DNA of 64,000 nt, from contig QKWP01000115.1 in NCBI GenBank assembly GCA_003550325.1, forward strand, positions 283,793 through 347,792. The letters run 5' to 3'. The DNA comes from Gigaspora rosea (lineage: Eukaryota; Glomeromycota; Glomeromycetes; Diversisporales; Gigasporaceae). The number at the start of each line of letters is the position of its first letter. Position 1 is the first letter of the stretch. Position numbers and translations under genes: made by a program. Of the stretch, positions 57,513 through 64,000 are shown one piece after another. The notes under the pieces were generated by a model, which worked only from the letters and a program-made list of their open reading frames with translations, did no database searches and was not told the DNA's origin.

Positions 57513-58510
57513 TGCATTTGTGTCATTACTACTAGAATATTTTAGTGTTAATGCCTAAGCTTCGCAGATCGTAAGCATAATTAACCTTCTTGAAAATCAC
57601 GATCTATACCCAGTTTTGATTAACAAGTGGCTTATATAGTAGGTACATTGTAAAGATTAAGATCAGCCTTAAAATATGTTTTTATCATTTAACTCTAATT
57701 CTGTAGTTAAAGGTGATGCAAATTTACAGAATTTCAGAAATTACTAGTAATAGTGAATTCTTGGAATTTGAGAGATTCAATGAATAATGGGTATTGTGGG
57801 AATTTATAAAATAGTTAGAATAACAATAATAATTGTAGAACACAGGCAAATTTGCCTGCGTTTTTGCACTTTTTTAGCTCTGATTTACTTTTAAAATACT
57901 AAAATAATTAAATAAAACTTCGTACAATTATATTTAAAAATAAGGATTACTTTTTTGCAAAATTAGTTTTTATATTATAAGAAAAAAATTATGGTTACAT
58001 ATAAGCCAAAAATAGATAATTTTAAGAAAAAATTTTTTTAAAAAATTTTATCACAATTTCTCTGCGATCTTATTTAGTTTTAGTTTTAGAACTATAGTTC
58101 TTAAGACAATATTGTAGTTTATACAAAGGATGACAACTTTTATTATTTCAACTCTAATGATTTACTTGTAAAAATTAAGACTTGTATTAGAAGTAAAGAT
58201 TTTTTTTATAGACGGGAACATATAAAAGTTGAAAAAATCTAAAGAAAAATTTTAATAGTAAAAATGCTAATACAAGAACTTTAAACATTTATTATATTAA
58301 AGTTTTCTAATAATTTTAAAAAAATTTTATAACAAAGTTACTAAAACAAACCCCAAAAAATATTTTTTACTTAGAAAAGATATGGCTAAAATCAATATTT
58401 AAAATTTTATTAAAAATTTTAAAATACGGAGGCAAATTTGCTAGTGTTACATCTAAGGGATAATTCTGCTATATATATAAAATAATTACATAAAGGAGGA
58501 GTTTTCCCAT
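57513..58510. repeat. Tandem duplication, first copy, split by a MITE
   Basis: 57513-57840 plus 58471-58510 match 58511-58880: ATTACTACTAGAATATT, then TTAGTGTTAATGCC, AAGCTTC, TTTTATCATTTAACTCTAAT and GAATAACAATAATAATT, continuing TAATTCTGCTATATATATAA after the MITE. Unit about 370 bp. What the unit was originally is unknown; a promoter or LTR origin is possible. Confidence 0.8.
57842..58472. mobile_element. CAGGCAAATTTGCCTGC MITE, copy 3
   Basis: Left ACACAGGCAAATTTGCCTGC (57841); right GGAGGCAAATTTGCTAGTG, then TTACATCTAAGGGATAA (58430-58472). The TATCCCTTA-type end matches copy 2. The second copy of the duplication (near 58815) shows the site without the element. Confidence 0.8.
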
Positions 58511-58880
58511 TATTACTACTAGAACATTCTAGTGTTAATGCCCAAGCTTCACAGACCGTAAGCATCATTAACATTCTCAAAAATCACAATTTACACCCAG
58601 TTTCAAATAACATATAGCTTATATAGAAAGTACGTTGTAAAGGGTAAGATTGGCCTTAAAATTTGTTTTTATCATTTAACTCTAATTCTGCAGTTAAAGG
58701 TGATACAAATTCATAGAATTTCTGGAATTACTAGTAACAAAGAATTCTTGGGATTTGAGGGATTCAATGAACGATGAGAATTGTGAGAATTTATAGAATA
58801 GTTAGAATAACAATAATAATTAAAATTCTTATAATTCTGCTATATGTATAAAAAAAAGAAGAGTTTCCTTCTGAATAAAT
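58511..58880. repeat. Tandem duplication, second copy (uninterrupted)
   Basis: Aligns with the first copy at about 85 % by eye. It lacks the MITE and reads AATAATAATTAAAATTCTTA then TAATTCTGC at the insertion point. Confidence 0.8.
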
Positions 58881-59019
58881 AACACAGTTGAGTTAAACAC
58901 TTCGTAATTATAATAGTAGAAGCATTACTCAGTAGGTTATTACTTATCTTAAAAGTTTTGTTCATAATGATGGCATGATTAGTTGATTTACAATTTGCAC
59001 TGTAATTGTACAAAATAAT

Positions 59020-59165
59020 GCCTATGGGCATTATTTTGGAAAACGAGTTTGAAACAAGCCAATAATTAATTTAGAAGAATTTTTAATGATAAAAATTACA
59101 ATTTGCATTTGACTGAATTAACTATTAGCTTGCCTCAAACTTGTGTTCCAAACAACGCCTATATG
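59020..59165. mobile_element. GGCATTATTTTGGAA hairpin MITE (about 146 bp)
   Basis: Arms CTATGGGCATTATTTTGG, then AAAACGAGTTTGAAACAAGC, and the inverse ...GCCTCAAACTTGTGTTCC, then AAACAACGCCTATA. Little loop sequence. Likely Tc1/mariner-related. Confidence 0.75.
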
Positions 59166-59169
59166 CAAA

Positions 59170-59945
59170 TGCAAGATAGTGTTCCATGTAAACAACTATT
59201 TAGTTTAGCTGGATTAACAGTTACTAAATCATAAAATTCTCTTGATAATGAAACAGTTTGAACTGTTTTGTGTTTAAAATCTTGTTTTACTAAAGGTTTA
59301 ATATTCTAAATTTTAATTTCACAAATTTTTTTTTCTGCTTCAGGTTTTTTTTCACATGCGCATATAATTTTATGGTGCTTATAAATTACGTATAAAATTT
59401 TTATACTATAACTTTTTATACCTATTAAAATTTTTTTTGATTTTAACTTGAAAATAACCTGATACTAAAGTATACTTTTATATTTTTTTATTAAATATAT
59501 TATATTTATAAATTTTTATGTATTTGACAAATATGTAAATGCTAACAATATTATATTAATAAAATATTTTTTTCTATACAAGTAACATCTAATAGGTTTG
59601 TTAATTTACTTTAATGTTTTCATATATTAAGAAAATTCTTGTCTTAAATCAGTACAAGATTGAACATTTGGCATGCCCAACTATGTTTATATTATTTAAT
59701 TAAATTATCGAATGTTAAGTAGTTAAAAGTGACAAAATATCTTTTTAACTGATTTTAACTATAATGTTCATATTTATGAAGTTAATTAAATGATGATATT
59801 CTGCTATACTAATTTACTATAATATTTCTAATCTATCATAATTCATGTAAGACTAAAATTATCAAATGTATTAATTATTGCTCTCTTATATCATATAAGC
59901 AAATATTATAAATTTGAAAAGCTTATTGTAAAAGTATTAAATTCT
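59170..59945. other. No gene recognised
   Basis: AT-rich. Minus-strand text near 59380-59200 (KPEAEKKICEIK, ETVSLSREFYDL) is coding-like but too short and broken to name. Confidence 0.35.
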
Positions 59946-59949
59946 TTAT

Positions 59950-60080
59950 ACTTTATGGTCTGGTATAGCTCTATTTGGTCCTACTTGGTCCTGGACCATA
60001 GTCAGTTTTTTAAAAGACTGGATAGTCTTTAATCAGAACAGACTGGATGGACTGATTAACAGCCCTATTATAAATTAGTT
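59950..60080. mobile_element. GGTCCTGG/GACTGG-rich MITE remnant
   Basis: Repeated TTTGGTCC, TTGGTCCTGGACC, GACTGGATAGTC and GACTGGATGGACTG words end at GATTAACAGCCCTA (60056-60069), the inverse of the TAGGGCTGTTAA terminus common in hAT MITEs. The left terminus and TSD are not clear. Confidence 0.45.
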
Positions 60081-60544
60081 GCTAATTCTTATAATTAGGA
60101 TTATAATAACTTTAAATCATGTGACATAATAAAAATTTTTCATAGTATATTATTCTCATACACTCTTATAAATTTATATAAATTTACTAAAAAATAGACT
60201 AGAGATAGGAAAAATGCACATTTTATAATAAAATGTGCATGAATGTGCATGAATGTACATAATACTACATAATAAATTTTTTTTAATTTTTATCTTTATA
60301 ATTAATAATATATAACAAATAAGATACTACATATTGATTATTAATTAGGTTTTGTCTAAATTTTTGCAAATTAACTAATTGTAACTTCATCGTTGCTTAT
60401 CTTATATAATTTGATACTTGACCCGTGGCCCTGCCACAGGCTTAATTAAAATTTGTAAATTCATACTATATAATATTCATAAATATCTGAGTTGGTTTGC
60501 ATTGAATCATCATAAAAAAAATTTGTTACTGAATATACTATTCT

Positions 60545-61921
60545 TAGTGTTCCTATGAACCTGAACTGAACTAAACTTAGGTCAAGTTCAGGTTCAGGTT
60601 CAGGTTCAGTATTAAACCTGAACCTGAACATTTTTTAAAACATGTTCAGGTTCAGGTTCAGTATTGAACTTTTAGAGCTGGTTCAGGTTTAGTTCAGGTT
60701 CAGTTCATAAGTTCATGAACATGTTCAGGTTCAGTTAGATGTTCATATAAACTAGTAATTCTAGATTTGGGTCCAGGTTTGGTCTGGTCCTGTCCAGACT
60801 CAAATTCTAAATTTTATTATTAAAACTTTATACTAATCTCAAACTCAATCATAAGTTTGGTCAGGCTAGTCCAAATTTGCAAACTAGTTTGAATCTGAAT
60901 AAAAATATATGTATTTTTTGATACTGAACAAGTTTACTTAGAGTGAGAAGTATAAATCAGTTAGTAAAATTTAGAGAACCATAGATATTTGTATAATTTT
61001 ATTAATAAAATTATACAAATTTCTAAGATTCTCTAAATCTTACTAATTGATTATAACTTCTTGATATAAGTAAACTTGTTAAGCATCAAAAAAATACATC
61101 AAATCAGCATTTATTTTACTTTTCTTAAAATTTGAAGAAAAGATGTTTAATTTTGGAAATTTTTATCAAAAATTCAAAATTAAGCATCTTTGATGCAAAT
61201 TTTAAGAAAAATAAAATAAATATACCAATATGATGTATTTTTTGATGCTAAACAAGTTTACTTATATCAATAAGCTATGATCAATTAGTAAAATTTAGAG
61301 AATCATAGAAATTTGCATAATTTTATTAATAAAATTATACAAATTTCTAAGGTTCTCTAAATTTTACTAATTGATCATAACTTCTTGATATAAGTAAACT
61401 TGTTTAGCATCAAAAAATATATTATATTGGTATATTTTATTTTATTTTTCTTAAAATTTGCGTCAAAGATGCTTAATTTTGAATTTTTGATGAAAATTTC
61501 CAAAATTAAGCATCTTTTCTTCAAATTTTAAGAAAAGTAAAATAAAATATGCCGATTTGATGTATTTTTTGGTGCTTAACAAGTTTACTTAGTGCAAGAA
61601 GTTATGATCAATTAGTAAAATTTAGAGATTTATAGAAATTTGTATAATTTTATTAATAAAATCATACAAATTTCTATAATTTTCTAAATTTTACTAATTG
61701 ATCCTAACTTTGTGATTTAGGCAAACATGTGCATATATTATGAACTTGAACATGTTCATGAACCTTGAACTGAACCTGAACTGAACTTTTTTTAAGTTCA
61801 GGTTCAGATTCATGTTCAATAATTTTAAGTTCAGTATTGAACTTTTAAAGCAGGTTCAGGTTCAGGTTCATTGAACCTGAACCTGAACCTCTATTGAACT
61901 GAACTAAACTTCAGAACCCTA
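60545..61921. mobile_element. hAT-type non-autonomous element with GGTTCA repeats and a palindrome array (1,377 bp)
   Basis: Ends TAGTGTTCC and, inverted, AGAACCCTA. Flanked by the perfect 8-bp duplication ACTATTCT (60537-60544 and 61922-61929). The outer 150-300 bp on each side are GTTCAGGTTCAGG-type repeats in both orientations. The core 60900-61735 is about three units of 330 bp, each a hairpin with arms CAAGTTTACTTA...TTAGTAAAATTTAGAGAA mirrored across TTTTATTAATAAAAT. No transposase. The core is a relative of the units in 47429-49037. Confidence 0.9.
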
Positions 61922-61950
61922 ACTATTCTATTAACTATAGTATATGGTTT

Positions 61951-62114
61951 GGGCATGCCATCTATTACATAATTTTTACCATGGATACATGGTCAGAGGT
62001 AGTGATCATATCTATATATTATATTAATCAATCAGAATTAGATAAAATGATCATACTATATATGGGTAGAAGTGACTACTAAGTAAAAAATATTACATAA
62101 TAAATGGCATGCTC
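61951..62114. mobile_element. GGCATGCCATCTATTACATAA hairpin MITE
   Basis: GGGCATGCCATCTATTACAT, then AATTTTTACC at the left is mirrored by AAATATTACATAATAAATGG, then CATGCTCC. TAGTGATCATATCTATATAT and TAGATAAAATGATCATACTA form the inner arms. Confidence 0.7.
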
Positions 62115-62119
62115 CTTAG

Positions 62120-62400
62120 GATTGAGTTAGTTTGCATTAAAATTATGTTATTATAAAATTCTGCCACAGAATACACACTCTATTTCAGTATGGTTGTGCT
62201 AGTTTTATTAGAATTATTGTGATTTTTATCATGAGTTTTTATAAAAATTCTATTACAAAATTTGTTTGCTATACCAGTAATTGTAATATATAGTGGGTTA
62301 GTTTGAATTAGTATAAGCTAACTATAGAAAGTTTGTTACAAAGCTCATTACTCCAATAACAGATAATATGCAACTTAGTTTTATTGGTGAATGCCAATTT
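62120..62400 (-). repeat. Two to three units of the ~110-bp satellite, inverted
   Basis: TTGAGTTAGTTTGCATTAAA, ATTATGTTATTATAAAATTC, TGCCACAGAATACACACT... is the reverse complement of the unit at 25.7-27.6 and 35.4-38.1 kb. Confidence 0.75.
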
Positions 62401-62634
62401 TTAGATAAGTGTTGCAAAGAGAAAACCTTATATTGCTGTATTAGCTTTAGCACATTGATTACCTTTTGAGCATAACCGTAATTTTATTGGTTGGTAGATC
62501 GATATAAAACTACGAGTCACTGAGAAAATTAGTTGATTATCAGATAATCTGGGCGGCAAAAATTCTGACCTAAACTTCTAGAAATCAATCATCTAAATAT
62601 TTGGTCGAATATAACTTTTTATTGATATTTGCTA

Positions 62635-62979
62635 ATATGGGGTCTTTGCAGTAGAAAGGGCAGATATGTCAATATATATAATTTTGAGATAATTGAATTT
62701 AATAACTTTGTTTTGATTTTCAGACTGATCCTGTTAATCAAAATTTACGATTTTGATTGGTTAAATGTGACATGTAACTAACAGATAATCTCGTGATGCC
62801 TTGGTTTTGATTTTCTCAACTTTCTTTTTATATTACATATCTTGATTTTTTATTATACAAATTGACTTTCATTTATAATTGAAAAATGTTGGTCACACTG
62901 AATTACCAGAATTTAATCAAAAATGTTTTTTCATTTTGGGGTCGTATCTGCCCTTTCTAATGCAAAGCCCCTATATATT
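62635..62979. mobile_element. ATATGGGG MITE, long form, copy 2 (about 345 bp)
   Basis: Ends ATATGGGGTCTTTGCAGTAG, then AAAGGGCAGATA; inverted TATCTGCCCTTTCTAATGCA, then AAGCCCCTATAT. The interior TTTTGATTGGTTAAATGTGA and TTTCATTTATAATTGAAAAA match 15514-15860. Confidence 0.85.
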
Positions 62980-63276
62980 CATAATTTTTTTTATTAATCA
63001 TATGTTTTATCTATAGTGAAGCATTTATCATATTCTTGTTCTTGTTCTTGCACTTGTGCTTATTCTTGAACTTGAGACCATTATACAAAGCATTTTCAAA
63101 TTCATGAACTTTTTTGGCCCAAAATAGTTTGTAAATATTAGGCAATCAAACTACAAAAATAAATTTAGAAACTTTACGTTCACGATTTTGTATTGTTTAA
63201 GCACGTTAATAAGGGCATTAAAATAATATAATAATTACTTGAATGTTATAATAATTACTTACCATAATAATAATCA

Positions 63277-63430
63277 TAAGAGGAGTACAAAAATCAGGTG
63301 ATTTTTTAGGGAAGAGAGGTAAAAAAAGTTGAAATTATATATAAGAACCTGACTATATATATAATAAGAAAGAGAAAGAGAGGTAGACCTCTGATAAAAA
63401 ATAATTAGGTGATTAATAGATGGTCCTAAT
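63277..63430. mobile_element. ATCAGGTGATTTTTTAGGG MITE, second copy
   Basis: AGGAGTACAAAAATCAGGTG, then ATTTTTTAGGG; the body GTTGAAATTATATATAAGAA, then CCTGACTATATATATAATAA; the end TTAGGTGATTAATAGATGGT, then CCT. Nearly the same as 24796-24963. Confidence 0.75.
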
Positions 63431-63434
63431 CATA

Positions 63435-63750
63435 TGTATTTTTGTTAGTTTTTTTACATTTAGATCACATTTTTTAGATATGACCAATCAAAAATGTTAA
63501 AGAGAAAGATCCAGAATTAAAGTATATCGATAGATTAGAATGTTAATTATACTTATTTTATATTTAATTTTTCTATATAAAATTTTGATAGGATTAAATG
63601 CACATGATTTAGAAACATGCGTATTAATGCGCATTCATGCACATGATTGAGGAATCATGTGCATGTATAAAACCTATTTCAAAAAGAAACACTAACTTTT
63701 TATTAAACTATATATTACAAGTTACGATAAAAGATATAATAATTAAAATA
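63435..63750. other. No gene seen
   Basis: AT-rich. TGCACATGATTTAGAAACAT and TGCATGCACATGATTG-type words at 63598-63665 form short inverted repeats. Confidence 0.4.
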
Positions 63751-63756
63751 AATAAC

Positions 63757-64000
63757 ATTCATTTTTTACTTTTCTTTTTGTTTTCTTTTCTTGTTTATCC
63801 TATCACTTCTTTTTCTTTTCTTAGGTTGACTTTCTTCTTCTTCATCTTTCTTGGTTATCCTATTTCTTCTTTTCTTTTATAAGGATGACTTTCCTCTTCT
63901 TCATTTAATTCTGTATCTTTTTCATTTTGAGCATCCAAGTCAACATAATTTGACAATTGTTTTTGATTTCTTTTACAAGATAAATCAATTTGCACATCAG
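63757..64000 (-). pseudogene. 3' end of a Lys/Glu-rich frame, running off the right edge
   Basis: Minus strand from the edge: DVQIDLSCKRNQKQLSNYVD, LDAQNEKDTELNEEEESHPY, then KRKEE. It stops after a probable one-base shift near 63865. In the next frame it continues RNRITKKDEEEESQPKKRKR, SDRINKKRKQKEK and then stops near 63757. The two halves are a repeat (EEEES.P..KRK.R..RI.KK), so shift or not, this was a duplicated acidic/basic C-terminal tail, possibly a nuclear-localisation region. The upstream part is outside the window; the family is not recognised. An intron or sequencing error instead of a mutation is possible. Confidence 0.45.

Overview
Eukaryotic, very AT-rich (roughly 75-80 % A+T by eye) repeat-dominated DNA. 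No complete host gene, no real tRNA or rRNA gene, no CRISPR and no bacterial-type feature can be supported. The mixture of degenerate hAT, FAR1/MULE, Helitron, Ty3/gypsy and AP-endonuclease LINE relics in AT-rich DNA, with TTAGGG-type interstitial repeats, fits an arbuscular-mycorrhizal fungus (Rhizophagus-like Glomeromycotina). That assignment is inference, not proof.

Layout. 0-5 kb: the antisense end of a LINE (RNase H part) at the left edge, palindromic repeats, a 5'-truncated retroposon with a 16-bp target duplication, and a hAT transposase relic. 5-16 kb: minisatellites, a T-rich dispersed repeat, a tandem array of palindromes (9.8-11.4 kb), a TIR element with an Asp/Ser-rich open frame (12.05-13.15 kb) and two MITEs. 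16.6-19.5 kb: a second LINE relic, antisense. 20.4-22.8 kb: a FAR1/MULE transposase relic with a 178-bp MITE inside. 24.2-24.8 kb: the Ty3/gypsy integrase core. 24.8-40.2 kb: a block that appears to split the integrase gene; it holds a ~110-bp satellite, which is itself interrupted by a 7.8-kb, GC-richer, poly(A)-tailed LINE (27.65-35.45 kb), and then nested palindromes. 40.2-40.6 kb: an integrase C-terminus-like relic. 41-49 kb: an A/T satellite, several MITEs, a second copy of the T-rich repeat, and a 1.6-kb element made of tandem palindromes. 50.0-51.1 kb: a young ~1.05-kb tRNA-headed retroposon with a 13-bp target duplication. 52.7-54.0 kb: an element with CCCAAAT subterminal repeats. 54.5-57.2 kb: a Helitron Rep relic, antisense. 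57.5-58.9 kb: a tandem duplication with a MITE in one copy. 60.5-61.9 kb: a 1.38-kb hAT-type non-autonomous element with a perfect 8-bp target duplication and an internal palindrome array. 63.76-64.0 kb: the 3' end of an antisense Lys/Glu-rich frame running off the edge.

The sequences do not form a pathway. They form a layered insertion record: MITEs inside transposase relics, MITEs inside MITEs, and a LINE inside a satellite that is apparently inside a gypsy element. The most novel items are the tRNA-headed retroposon family (two copies), the hAT-type elements carrying arrays of palindromes, and the TIR-flanked block that splits the gypsy integrase.
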